Below, in pieces: positions 1 to 7,796 of a stretch of DNA of 64,000 bases (position 1 is the first letter of the stretch; each line of letters opens with the position of its first letter). The stretch lies in NCBI RefSeq assembly GCF_013385425.1, contig NZ_JACAQA010000015.1, positions 62,001 through 126,000 on the forward strand, written 5' to 3'. The notes under the pieces were generated by a model. It had not been told where the DNA came from and ran no database searches. It was given only the letters and a program-made list of their open reading frames with translations. Origin of the DNA: Pseudomonas gingeri. GTDB taxonomy: Bacteria; Pseudomonadota; Gammaproteobacteria; Pseudomonadales; Pseudomonadaceae. The position numbers were made by a program, and so were the translations under genes.

Positions 1-3000
1 ACCCAGGGCAGCGGAGAAAATATCACGCTGGGAACTGGCAGCACCTTGGATGTGGCAAGCGGCTCCGCTACCGCCACACTCAGTAGTGGTGCGATCACTG
101 CTGCCACCGGCAGTGAGGTCACGCTCAGCGGTAGCACCGATACCATCAGCGGCAGCGGCGCAACGGTCACTATTGAAAACAGTGGCGATACGGTCAGCGC
201 ATCAGGAGACACGATCAATCTGGGTGGTACAGGGCTGTCGGTAGATGCCAACGGCAACAATGACAAGGTCACAGGGGGGATTGACGACACGGTCACCACT
301 CAGGGCAGTGGAGAAAGTGTCACGCTGGGAACTGGCAGTACCCTGGATGTGGCAAGCGGCTCCGCCACCGCCACACTCAGTAGCGGCTCGGTCACTGCGG
401 CCACCGGCAGTGAGGTCACGCTCAGCGGTGGTAGCGATACGATCAGCGGCAGCGGCGCGACGGTCACTATTGAAAACAGTGGCGATACGGTCAACGCATC
501 AGGTGACACGATCAATCTGACTGGCACCGGGCTTACTGTGAATGCCACCGGCAACAATGACACTTTCAGCACTACGAGTAACTCCCCCAGCGATACGATT
601 GATGTGGCGGGAACGGGGGTCACCGTTGATATCAGTGGCGCCACGATCACCATCGCCGCCGGCAGCCAAGTCACCATCGCCGGTAGCAACGACATTATCA
701 ATGCGGGAGGAGATGACACTATCTCGTTCACAGGTAGTGACGACAACCTTACAGGTGGGATCGACGACACCGTCACGACCCAGGGGGCTGGCGAAAATGT
801 CACGCTGGGAACTGGCAGCTATCTGGATGTTGAGAGTGGCTCAACCACGGCAAGCCTCAGCAGCAGTACTTTCGTAGTCGGAGCAGGCAGTGAGGCGACC
901 CTCACCGGTTCAAGCGATACCATCACGGATGGGACCAATACTGCACTGGCCCTAGCCGGTGTGAGCAATAACGACACTGTCACAATGGGCGCTGGTGGCA
1001 CAGTAAGCGTCGCGAACAGCGATCAGGGTGAAGTGATTTACGCGAACGGCGACGCTGTTTCGCTTGGAAATAACACCATTACCACACTCATAGGCAGCAA
1101 CGATCAGGTCAACGGTGGTACTGGCAATACGGTGTCGGTGGTAGGTAACGACACAGTCCAGGGCACGAACGATCTGCTGTATCTCGGTGGCAACGAAACC
1201 CTGACCACCAGCGGCACCGGCATGACGGTTGAAACCAATGCGAACGATGTTGTCGTTGGCTCTGGCGATACGGTCAATGTAGGTGGCAATTTGGCGGCGG
1301 GCCAATCCGCTGGCGATACAACAATGGTGGGAAGTAATGATCTCATCGACGCGACAGGCCGCACGGTGTCGGTGGTGGGTAATGACACGGTCCAGGGCAC
1401 AAACGATCTGCTGTACCTTGGTGGTAGCGAAACCCTGACCACCAGTGGCACCGGCATGACGGTTGAAACCAATGCGAGCGATGTCATCGTTGGTTCTGGC
1501 GATACCGTCAATATAGGCGGCAATTTGGCGGCGGGCCAGTCCGCTGGCGATACAACGATGGTGGGAAGTAACGATCTCATTGATGCGACAGGGCGCACGG
1601 TGTCGGTGGTGGGTAACGACACGGTCCAGGGCACAAACGATCTGCTGTACCTCGGTGGCAGCGAAACCCTGACCACCAACGGCACCGGCATGACAGTTGA
1701 AACCAATGCGAACGATGTTGTCGTTGGTTCTGGCGATACCGTCAATGTGGGCGGCAATCTGGCGGCGGGCCAGTCCGCGGGTGTTACGACGCTGGTGGGA
1801 AGTACCGATATCGTCGATGCGGCTGGCGACGTTATCGATATGAGTGCAGGCAACTCTAAAGATAGCGTCGTCGGTAGTGGTGACAGCATTAATGTGAACG
1901 GAAGTGTCAGCTTCTCGGCTACGAATGACAGCGTCACCGTCGGCTCCGGCGCGAGCCTTAACCTATCGGGTGGCAATGATAGCGTTACCCTCGTTGGGAC
2001 AGGTGATTACCTCGGGCTTCTTGGCGGTACTTACTCGGTAAGTGGCTCGGGCGATACGATTGATACGTCAGCTAACACTCAGGTTGATGCAACAGGCAGC
2101 AACGATGCCTTCAATTTGGGAGTTGATTCCGGGGTAACCGCTGACGGTAGCGGTGATACGTTGAATGGAGAAGGCATCACTAATGGGGATGCCTACGATG
2201 TCAACGGCGGCGGGGACATTTCTGGTGGTGGCGATGAGGGCGGTGGTGATCCCAATCCCAATCCTGATCCCGGCGGTTATGGCTACGGCTATGGCGGCTA
2301 CGGTTTCGCGGTTAGTAAATCCGTGACATTGCCCACGGCAGGCAACAACATTGGTTTCATTGCCCAGTACGACTTGAATCAAGGCAATCAGGCCGCAGCC
2401 GTGGCAGCGGAAAAAGCCTTGCAGCAAGCCGTCGACACGGCGATCTCTATACCGACAGCCGGCAACGGATCGGCCGTACTGGATGGCGCCAAGTTCGATC
2501 AGAAGGTCATCACCTGGAGCCTTGCGGACAGCCAGGGCACTCAGGCCGCACCGTTCAGTGGTTATATGGACAGCACCGACGAATCGGTCGTGCAGGGCGC
2601 ATTCAATACCTGGGCGGCGAGCATGCCAGGCGTGACCTTCGAAGAGGTGTCCGATTCCGCGCAGTCCGATATTCGCGTCGGCTTTGGTGATTTCAACACG
2701 GCCACCACCGGGATTATCGGTTACACCAGCTATCAGGCCAATGACGGCCAGATAGCCCCCGATGCCATCGTCCGGGTAGAGGACCCGACCCAGAACGCGC
2801 TGACGACAGGAGCCGATGGGCAACAGACCTACGTCGGCACCGATGCCACACTTTCTCAGGTGTTGCAGCATGAGATTGGTCATGCGCTGGGCTTGGCAGA
2901 CAACGCCGATAAGAACTCGGTGATGAACTACCAGCTCACGGCCAGCAACCGGACGTTGGACAGCACGGACCTGGTCGGTATCGGTTCGCTCTATGGCGCC

Positions 3001-3159
3001 GGAGCAGGCACCTCACCAGTCGGTAGCAGCGGTGTGAGCCAGTTGATCCAGGCCATGTCCACGTTCAATGCGGATGCCGGGGTTGCCGATACCACGTTGC
3101 TGCCGCCCACCTTGGCGAACAACAACGTGACCTTGAGCGCATCCGCACACGCGGCCTGA
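1..3159 (+). CDS. Repeat-rich secreted protein with C-terminal metzincin-like zinc protease domain (5' end outside window)
   Basis: The frame is open from base 1, so the start lies upstream; 1052 residues are visible. The first ~740 are low-complexity Ser/Gly/Thr/Asp/Asn repeats (SGDT, GSND, GTGL) like a stacked beta-helix or RTX-like stalk, with very few Lys, Arg or Cys. A Gly/Asp/Pro hinge with four tyrosines (Y760, Y762, Y764, Y767) follows. The C-terminal ~280 residues form a globular domain with HEIGHALGLAD (H957, E958, H961, then Asp where serralysins have His) and a downstream SVMNY Met-turn. This fits a matrixin/M10-like zinc peptidase. Length, composition and the TolC-type gene two genes downstream suggest type I export to the cell surface or medium; the export ATPase is not in the window. 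Whether it is an active protease, an adhesin or both cannot be told from sequence. Confidence 0.85.
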   Translation, partial: TQGSGENITLGTGSTLDVASGSATATLSSGAITAATGSEVTLSGSTDTISGSGATVTIENSGDTVSASGDTINLGGTGLSVDANGNNDKVTGGIDDTVTTQGSGESVTLGTGSTLDVASGSATATLSSGSVTAATGSEVTLSGGSDTISGSGATVTIENSGDTVNASGDTINLTGTGLTVNATGNNDTFSTTSNSPSDTIDVAGTGVTVDISGATITIAAGSQVTIAGSNDIINAGGDDTISFTGSDDNLTGGIDDTVTTQGAGENVTLGTGSYLDVESGSTTASLSSSTFVVGAGSEATLTGSSDTITDGTNTALALAGVSNNDTVTMGAGGTVSVANSDQGEVIYANGDAVSLGNNTITTLIGSNDQVNGGTGNTVSVVGNDTVQGTNDLLYLGGNETLTTSGTGMTVETNANDVVVGSGDTVNVGGNLAAGQSAGDTTMVGSNDLIDATGRTVSVVGNDTVQGTNDLLYLGGSETLTTSGTGMTVETNASDVIVGSGDTVNIGGNLAAGQSAGDTTMVGSNDLIDATGRTVSVVGNDTVQGTNDLLYLGGSETLTTNGTGMTVETNANDVVVGSGDTVNVGGNLAAGQSAGVTTLVGSTDIVDAAGDVIDMSAGNSKDSVVGSGDSINVNGSVSFSATNDSVTVGSGASLNLSGGNDSVTLVGTGDYLGLLGGTYSVSGSGDTIDTSANTQVDATGSNDAFNLGVDSGVTADGSGDTLNGEGITNGDAYDVNGGGDISGGGDEGGGDPNPNPDPGGYGYGYGGYGFAVSKSVTLPTAGNNIGFIAQYDLNQGNQAAAVAAEKALQQAVDTAISIPTAGNGSAVLDGAKFDQKVITWSLADSQGTQAAPFSGYMDSTDESVVQGAFNTWAASMPGVTFEEVSDSAQSDIRVGFGDFNTATTGIIGYTSYQANDGQIAPDAIVRVEDPTQNALTTGADGQQTYVGTDATLSQVLQHEIGHALGLADNADKNSVMNYQLTASNRTLDSTDLVGIGSLYGAGAGTSPVGSSGVSQLIQAMSTFNADAGVADTTLLPPTLANNNVTLSASAHAA
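4..560 (+). repeat. 99-residue (297-bp) coding repeat, two copies plus a partial third
   Basis: Copy 1 begins at base 4 and copy 2 at 301, exactly 297 bp apart. The encoded blocks both contain LGTGSTLDVASGSATATL and TVTIENSGDTV. A partly matching unit restarts near 781 after a divergent insert of about 60 codons. The repeats lie within the secreted protein. Confidence 0.85.
1132..1833 (+). repeat. Three tandem 234-bp (78-residue) coding repeats
   Basis: Units begin at 1132, 1366 and 1600, each 234 bp, and each encodes a block opening VSVVGNDTVQGTNDLLYL. The copies are nearly identical at the DNA level, with mostly silent or single changes. The last ~20 codons of copy 3 diverge. This indicates recent duplication or gene conversion inside the stalk. 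Confidence 0.92.
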
Positions 3160-3197
3160 TTGCGCGACCCACGTCATTTCCATCAAAGCGATAAAAG

Positions 3198-3224
3198 CTC
3201 CTGGCTGCGAGTAGCAGCCAGGAG
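3198..3224 (+). terminator. Hairpin after the repeat-protein gene, possible terminator
   Basis: An 11-bp perfect stem (CTCCTGGCTGC / GCAGCCAGGAG) with loop GAGTA lies 39 bases after the stop codon. There is no T-run after it, so it may be a weak or Rho-assisted terminator, or a 3'-end stabiliser that reduces expression of the sulfotransferase. Confidence 0.5.
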
Positions 3225-3293
3225 TATCGCCTGTCAGCACACGGTGATTGCGGCTTGTGACACTTGCAGGCCGTAAGTGCCTAAGGAGATTCC

Positions 3294-4121
3294 TTGGCTA
3301 CTCAGTTTCATGCGATATCAGGTTTACCGCGTTCGGGGTCGACACTGCTGTCGGCACTGTTGAGCCAGAACCCGCGCTTTTCGGCGGCGATGACCAGCCC
3401 GGTTGCCGTATTGGTCGGCTCCGTGCACGGGAAAATGTGCGGTGGCGAATTCGGTGGTTTTTTTGATGACAGCAAGCGTGCAACGATCCTGCGCGCTGTT
3501 GTCGAGTCTTACTACGCCGATAAAATCGGCACGTTGTCCGACAACCCGGTTGTCTTCGATACCAACCGTACCTGGACGGGGCGGGCAGCGTTATGGGGGG
3601 CGATGTATCCCCAGTCACGCATTATCTGTTGTGTCCGCGACGTCGGTTGGATTATCGACAGCGTCGAACGAATGCTCGCCAAGAACCCCTTGCAGTTATC
3701 ACGCATGTTCAAATTTCAGCCGGGTAGTTCGGTCTATGCCCGGGCGGAAATCCTGATGAATTCGGACAGCGGCCTGATTGGATTGGCCTGGAGCAATCTG
3801 CGTGAGGCCTGGTTTGGCGAGCAGGCGAAGCGCTTGATCCTGGTACCCTACGATCACTTGGTCAAAGAGCCGCAGCGTACCCTGAGTCGGCTCTATGCCG
3901 AGTTGGGCGAGCCCTTGTTTGAGCACGATTTGCAAAACGTGGTGTATGACGAGCCGGATTATGACGCCCACCTCGGCATGCCCGGCTTGCATGCCGTACG
4001 CAAGAATGTCGAGTTCCAGGCCCGCAAACTCTGCATCCCACCGGATATTTTCGCTCGATATTCAACGACCGGCTTTTGGAGCAATGCCGAACTCAACACG
4101 CATGGCGTGACGATTCTGTGA
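3294..4121 (+). CDS. Sulfotransferase family protein
   Basis: 275 residues, close to the usual size of PAPS-dependent sulfotransferases. Residues ~9-22 carry the 5'-phosphosulfate-binding loop (SGLPRSGSTLLSALL). The C-terminal part contains the LVPYDHLVKEPQRTLSRLY pattern common in bacterial and tyrosylprotein sulfotransferase-like proteins. The start is a TTG placed five bases after AAGGAG (3283-3288); no ATG fits better. The family moves sulfate from PAPS to hydroxyl groups of sugars, lipids or tyrosines. Its place between a secreted repeat protein and a TolC-type channel suggests the exported protein, or a glycan on it, may be the acceptor. That is inference by analogy with RaxST-RaxX of Xanthomonas. 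Confidence 0.85.
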   Translation: MATQFHAISGLPRSGSTLLSALLSQNPRFSAAMTSPVAVLVGSVHGKMCGGEFGGFFDDSKRATILRAVVESYYADKIGTLSDNPVVFDTNRTWTGRAALWGAMYPQSRIICCVRDVGWIIDSVERMLAKNPLQLSRMFKFQPGSSVYARAEILMNSDSGLIGLAWSNLREAWFGEQAKRLILVPYDHLVKEPQRTLSRLYAELGEPLFEHDLQNVVYDEPDYDAHLGMPGLHAVRKNVEFQARKLCIPPDIFARYSTTGFWSNAELNTHGVTIL

Positions 4122-4126
4122 GCGTG

Positions 4127-5614
4127 ATGGGTTCGGAAAGCATGCTGAAAATTCGTAAAGCCCTGTCGTTCAATTTGAGGTTAGGCGTCACTTTTCTTAT
4201 CGGTACGGGCTCGGTGTGTGCGGCAGGGTTCGGTCCCGCAGATCCACTGCGTCAATTTGGTAGCGTCCCTGCCACTGCGGCCAACCACATGTTCGATTCG
4301 TCGCCGGCAGTCGGCGGCTGCGTGGATAATTCGCAGGTGGACCTGGCCTTGCTGGACATCGTCTCCAGCGCCTTGTGCCACAATCCGAAAACCCGGGAGG
4401 CCTGGGCCAACGTCAAGGTCCAAACCGCCCAGGTCGGTGTCGCCAAGGCGGCCTACCTGCCCACCTTGAACGGCACATTGCAAGAGGCGAAAGACAGTTC
4501 GACCAGTCATGGCACCTCGGCCGATCCCTTTGTCGTCCAGTCCGACAGTCGCTACCAGAACGCCGCGCTGACCTTGAATTGGGTGCTCTACGACTTCGGC
4601 GCCCGCTCGGCGAGCGTCGACTATGCCCAGAGCAAGCTGGCTTCCGCCTTGGCCGGGCAGGACAGTGCCTTGCAGACGGTCTTTGCCAGTACGGTCAAAG
4701 ATTACTATGCGGCCTTCGTTGCCCAGAAAAACCGGCAAGCCACACAACATATCGAAGCTGATGCGAAACAGGTATTGGACGCGGCCACGCTCCGGGTTCG
4801 CCATGGTGTGGCGGCGGTCAGTGATCAGCTACAGGCCCAGACGTCTTATTTCCAGGCCACCTTCAACCGCAACAAAGCGGAAGGGGATTGGAAGACCGCG
4901 TTGGGGCAGGTGGCTATCGATATGGGGCGACGTCCCAATATGCCTTTGCATCTGTTGGGCGAGGATGACGTGGCACCACCTGACACGAGGTTTGAGCAGT
5001 CGGTCGAGGAGTTGTTGCAAACGGCGCAGCAGCGGCATCCCTCGTTGATTGCTGCCCGCGCGGAACTGGCGGCGGCGCAGGCGAACGAGGACATGATCAG
5101 TGCGCAAGGGCGGCCCACCATCAGCTTTGTCGGCAAATACAGCTACGACAATCAACCGCAGAGCTCCGGGGTTGGCCAGCAGTTTCTGGGTGAGACAGTC
5201 CGGGACCGCTCCGTGGCGATTCAAGTCAGCGTCCCGCTTTTCGAGGGCTTTACCCGGACCTATCAGGTCCGCGGTGCGCAGGCGCAAGTTGAAGGCAAGG
5301 AGGCCAGTCTGAACGATGCCGAGTTGCAAGTGGCCTCCAGCGTCTGGTCGGACTATCAGACGTTGAAAGTCGGCACGCAGAACGTGCGGACCAGCCAGGA
5401 AATTCTCGACAGTGCCGACCAGGCCTTTGATGCGGCGCAGGCGCGCTACGCCAAGGGCGTGACTGGCATCCTCGAGGTCATCACGACCCAGACGGCACTG
5501 GCCAACGCCGAGCAGCAACAGATCAGCGCTTTGGCTGGGTGGCAGAATGCACGCATTCAACTGGCATCGAGTTTGGGCAGTCTGGATTTGAGGAGCCTGT
5601 ATCCGACGTTATAA
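4127..5614 (+). CDS. TolC-family outer-membrane channel of type I secretion
   Basis: The frame is open from 4076 but the first part overlaps the sulfotransferase gene. Likely starts are ATG 4127, five bases after that gene's stop, or ATG 4142, which gives the compact signal peptide MLKIRKALSFN... ending near CAAG. The ~470-residue mature part has two outer-membrane efflux protein domains with long Gln/Ala-rich helices, a YDFGARSASVDYAQ segment and a second-half AQARYAKGVTGILEVITTQTAL segment, as in TolC. It would form the outer-membrane tunnel of a tripartite exporter. The inner-membrane ATPase and adaptor are absent from the window apart from adaptor scraps downstream. Tight spacing with the sulfotransferase implies co-transcription. 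Confidence 0.88.
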   Translation: MGSESMLKIRKALSFNLRLGVTFLIGTGSVCAAGFGPADPLRQFGSVPATAANHMFDSSPAVGGCVDNSQVDLALLDIVSSALCHNPKTREAWANVKVQTAQVGVAKAAYLPTLNGTLQEAKDSSTSHGTSADPFVVQSDSRYQNAALTLNWVLYDFGARSASVDYAQSKLASALAGQDSALQTVFASTVKDYYAAFVAQKNRQATQHIEADAKQVLDAATLRVRHGVAAVSDQLQAQTSYFQATFNRNKAEGDWKTALGQVAIDMGRRPNMPLHLLGEDDVAPPDTRFEQSVEELLQTAQQRHPSLIAARAELAAAQANEDMISAQGRPTISFVGKYSYDNQPQSSGVGQQFLGETVRDRSVAIQVSVPLFEGFTRTYQVRGAQAQVEGKEASLNDAELQVASSVWSDYQTLKVGTQNVRTSQEILDSADQAFDAAQARYAKGVTGILEVITTQTALANAEQQQISALAGWQNARIQLASSLGSLDLRSLYPTL

Positions 5615-5724
5615 CGCTAGTCAGTTTGCTAAACCGCGAGAGGATAGATTTGTTTTCGGAGCTATGTGCTGTGAAAATAAATTTACCCTCCATTTTTTCT
5701 GAAACTGAATGAGGGGGCTGCAAT

Positions 5725-6267
5725 ATGAAATTTTCGCTCTTGAAAAAACAGTCCAGTTACCTGTGGTTTACGTTTGGACTGGTGTTATGTCACGGGATAT
5801 ATATGACATATTTTTTTCCACATGAATGGGCGGAGTCCGCCAATGCCAGAACGTTTGTGGATGCGGTAGCTGTTGTTGTTCCAGTGCTTCAGGGTCTAAA
5901 AAATCACACCCCTCCCTATACACCTTATTGGGGCGTTTTTTATGCAAGCTTTTGGTGTTTGGTTCCCCTGTTTTTTGCCGCTGGAGCAATGTCTACATTT
6001 TTCCTTTTTACTAAGGAAAGCTATGAGAAAATCAAGCTTAATAAGCCGCTAGGATACATTATTGGGTTTTTGTTTTTTCTCATCGTCTTTATGATCCCGT
6101 TTTTTCTTCCGTTTATTGGGGATTTCCCCTATCCTCTGATGAATCAAATGAGTCGTTTTTTACCCCTGCGATTATTGGCTTGGGGCACGACAGCGATAAT
6201 CCCATTTGCCTTAGGGTGGTCTGTCGGTTGCACTTATCAACGATTTATTGTTAGCAGAAAATACTGA
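5725..6267 (+). CDS. Unknown 180-residue multi-pass membrane protein
   Basis: I do not recognise a family. There are about four hydrophobic helices (near residues 12-30, 68-92, 107-128 and 148-170), with basic residues between and after them, so it is an inner-membrane protein. The start ATG follows GAGGGGG at 5711-5717. Base composition is much more AT-rich than the TolC gene just upstream, marking the left edge of a foreign-looking block. Its topology and its position beside secretion genes resemble bacteriocin or toxin immunity proteins, but no motif proves this. Similarity to the two paralogous membrane proteins downstream is too weak to claim. Confidence 0.7.
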   Translation: MKFSLLKKQSSYLWFTFGLVLCHGIYMTYFFPHEWAESANARTFVDAVAVVVPVLQGLKNHTPPYTPYWGVFYASFWCLVPLFFAAGAMSTFFLFTKESYEKIKLNKPLGYIIGFLFFLIVFMIPFFLPFIGDFPYPLMNQMSRFLPLRLLAWGTTAIIPFALGWSVGCTYQRFIVSRKY

Positions 6268-6273
6268 AGGGGC

Positions 6274-6396
6274 ACGGGTTTGCCAGCCTCAGAGAGCGGC
6301 AAGCCGAGCATCGAGCGTATCAAGAAACACCTTCGTCTTGCTCGGCGTAAAGCATCTGGAAGGCAGCAGAGCGTAGATCGGCGCAGGAGCGCTGTG
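6274..6396 (-). pseudogene. Duplicated 3' end of a lysR-type regulator gene
   Basis: These 123 bases align without gaps to 9488-9610, the last 35 codons and trailing bases of the intact LysR gene; I count 11 differences by hand (about 91% identity). The reading frame is preserved on the minus strand, ending ARLAAL then stop at 6289-6291. There is no upstream part, so it is a fragment. Homology stops abruptly at the start of the adaptor fragment at 6399, showing a recombination joint. Confidence 0.88.
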
Positions 6397-6398
6397 TC

Positions 6399-6620
6399 AT
6401 GTCGATTTCGCAGGATGCGGTGAAGGATGACAAGTTGGGATTGATTTATCCGGCTCGGATTCAGTTCGGTGCGCATGTTATTGTGGCGGATGGCAAGGAT
6501 GTTTCGTTGGAATCGGGTATGTCGAGTTCGGTGGAGATCAAGACCGAGCAGAGAGGGATTATTGAGTATTTGTTGACACCGTTGTTGAAGTGTCAGCGTG
6601 AGGCATTGGGGGAGCGCTAA
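6399..6620 (+). pseudogene. C-terminal fragment of a HlyD-family type I secretion adaptor
   Basis: The 73 codons match the extreme C-terminus of type I membrane-fusion proteins: DAVKDDKLGLIYPARI, a GMSSSVEIKTEQR block, then IIEYLLTPLLK and a final ER. Full proteins of this family are about 400-480 residues, so about five-sixths is missing. There is no ribosome-binding site at ATG 6399. It is fused at its 5' end to the lysR fragment. It could in principle be translated as a small protein but is best called a remnant. Confidence 0.85.
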
Positions 6621-6710
6621 TTGAGAAAAAGCAGTGTGCATTGCGTTGGCCGGTTGAGCCCGCTGCGGCCATATTTTATGGCAGTACTTTATTAAAAAGG
6701 AACCAAGATA

Positions 6711-7361
6711 ATGGATTTGCCTATTACTCCAGCCCCCGAAGCGGGGCGTCCGATAAAGCCTATTCCTTGGTTTCGAACCGGGCCCTTTGTGCTGATTAGT
6801 TCAGCTACGATTACTGTTTATGCATTGTTGGGTAATTTTTCTCCGTATTATAGAGCTGTTGTGGATGTTTTTATAAGTCCGATAATTGATAGTCTGGGGT
6901 GGGCTTTTCTGAATATTCGAACCTCGCCTATGAGTGGGGAGCTTGACCCTATTTACTATCGTAATTTGATGGGGTTGTGTGTGCTCTTTAGCGCTTTGTA
7001 TAACATTGCATCTGCTTTGTATATGGTTAAGGTTAAGAAAATAGCGGCTGCCAGTTGCGAAGATGCGCATAAAAATATAATGATTATGCAAGGGGTTGGT
7101 GTCAAAAAAGGGTGGGTGTTATTGCATCTTGGTGTGTATTTTATTGTAGGTGGAATTGCAGCTTTTACCACATTTATTTTTTTGAATTGTATGTTTGGCT
7201 GGTTCGAATTTTTGCCTTCAAGGTATGACATGCTATTTACGTTGATCGTCTGCTTGGCATTGATTTTGCCGTCAAGTTTCTGTGTGGCGATGTGGTCGAT
7301 TGTTGGGCAGCTTGTTTTTTTTGATTTTCGGAAAATTTTTGAATTTATTGTAAAAAAATAG
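6711..7361 (+). CDS. Membrane protein, paralogue of the 7793-8434 product
   Basis: 216 residues with about four hydrophobic segments (near 24-48, 84-106, 133-158 and 172-200), an acidic/proline-rich N-terminal tail and a lysine-rich C-terminus. It is preceded by AAAAAGGAA at 6694-6702. The middle section (YNIASALYMVK, SCEDAH, KKGWVLLHLGVYF) aligns residue by residue with the downstream membrane protein, so the two are diverged duplicates. I do not recognise a named family. Very AT-rich DNA and flanking adaptor-gene scraps on both sides point to horizontal acquisition as a cassette. An immunity-like role is plausible but unproven. Confidence 0.72.
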   Translation: MDLPITPAPEAGRPIKPIPWFRTGPFVLISSATITVYALLGNFSPYYRAVVDVFISPIIDSLGWAFLNIRTSPMSGELDPIYYRNLMGLCVLFSALYNIASALYMVKVKKIAAASCEDAHKNIMIMQGVGVKKGWVLLHLGVYFIVGGIAAFTTFIFLNCMFGWFEFLPSRYDMLFTLIVCLALILPSSFCVAMWSIVGQLVFFDFRKIFEFIVKK

Positions 7362-7421
7362 GGAGTTTGGTCATGGCGAAAAAAACAGCTTTCGATATTT
7401 TTTGGGGGAAGTTCACAGCAC

Positions 7422-7535
7422 CTGGAACCGGGGATGTCGAGTTCGGTGGAGATCAAGACCGAGCAACGACGGATTATTGAATATTTGTTGACGCCGTTGT
7501 TGAAGTATCAGCGTGAGGCGTTGAGAGAAAGGTAA
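7422..7535 (+). pseudogene. Second, shorter C-terminal fragment of a HlyD-family adaptor
   Basis: The 114 bases correspond exactly in length to 6507-6620 and differ at about 15 positions by hand count. In the adaptor frame they encode LEPGMSSSVEIKTEQRR, IIEYLLTPLLK and a terminal RER before TAA 7533-7535. Upstream sequence is unrelated. A 35-codon frame starting at ATG 7373 crosses this fragment in a different frame and is probably chance. The residues agree better with a functional adaptor end (EQRRIIEY) than those of the first copy. Confidence 0.85.
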
Positions 7536-7748
7536 ATTCGATATTTGGGTTTCCCATAAGCGCTTTTCTTATTTTTTCTAGACGGGTGATGAAATGTTAA
7601 GTTGGATTGGGGCTGTGCCGAGATTTCGCAAGAAAAGTGCTTTTATTTTTTTGTTAAACCCCAAAGGAAGTCTCTGATGTGTTGCCTTTTTCTTGCAATA
7701 ACTGCTTTGCAAGCCGGAATCATTATCGACCAAGAAGGAAATTTCAGC

Positions 7749-7796
7749 ATGAAAATTCGTACGCGGCTAAAAAAATTTTTGGCAAACCCGCTATGA
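7749..7796 (+). CDS. Possible 15-codon leader peptide coupled to the membrane protein gene
   Basis: ATG 7749 has a good AAGGAA Shine-Dalgarno at 7735-7740 and encodes a basic 15-residue peptide. Its TGA overlaps the ATG of the membrane gene (ATGA at 7793-7796). A run of seven A residues inside it means a one-base slip would fuse the two frames into one protein with a basic N-terminus. It is either a translational coupler or the true, frameshifted N-terminus. Confidence 0.35.
   Translation: MKIRTRLKKFLANPL

Noticed and set aside
7373-7480. 35-codon frame beginning ATG 7373 (MAKKTAFDIFWGKF...) as a possible small toxin or bacteriocin
   Set aside because: Its second half is simply the adaptor fragment read in another frame, with no independent support. 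Only the first ~16 codons are unique, too little to call a gene.
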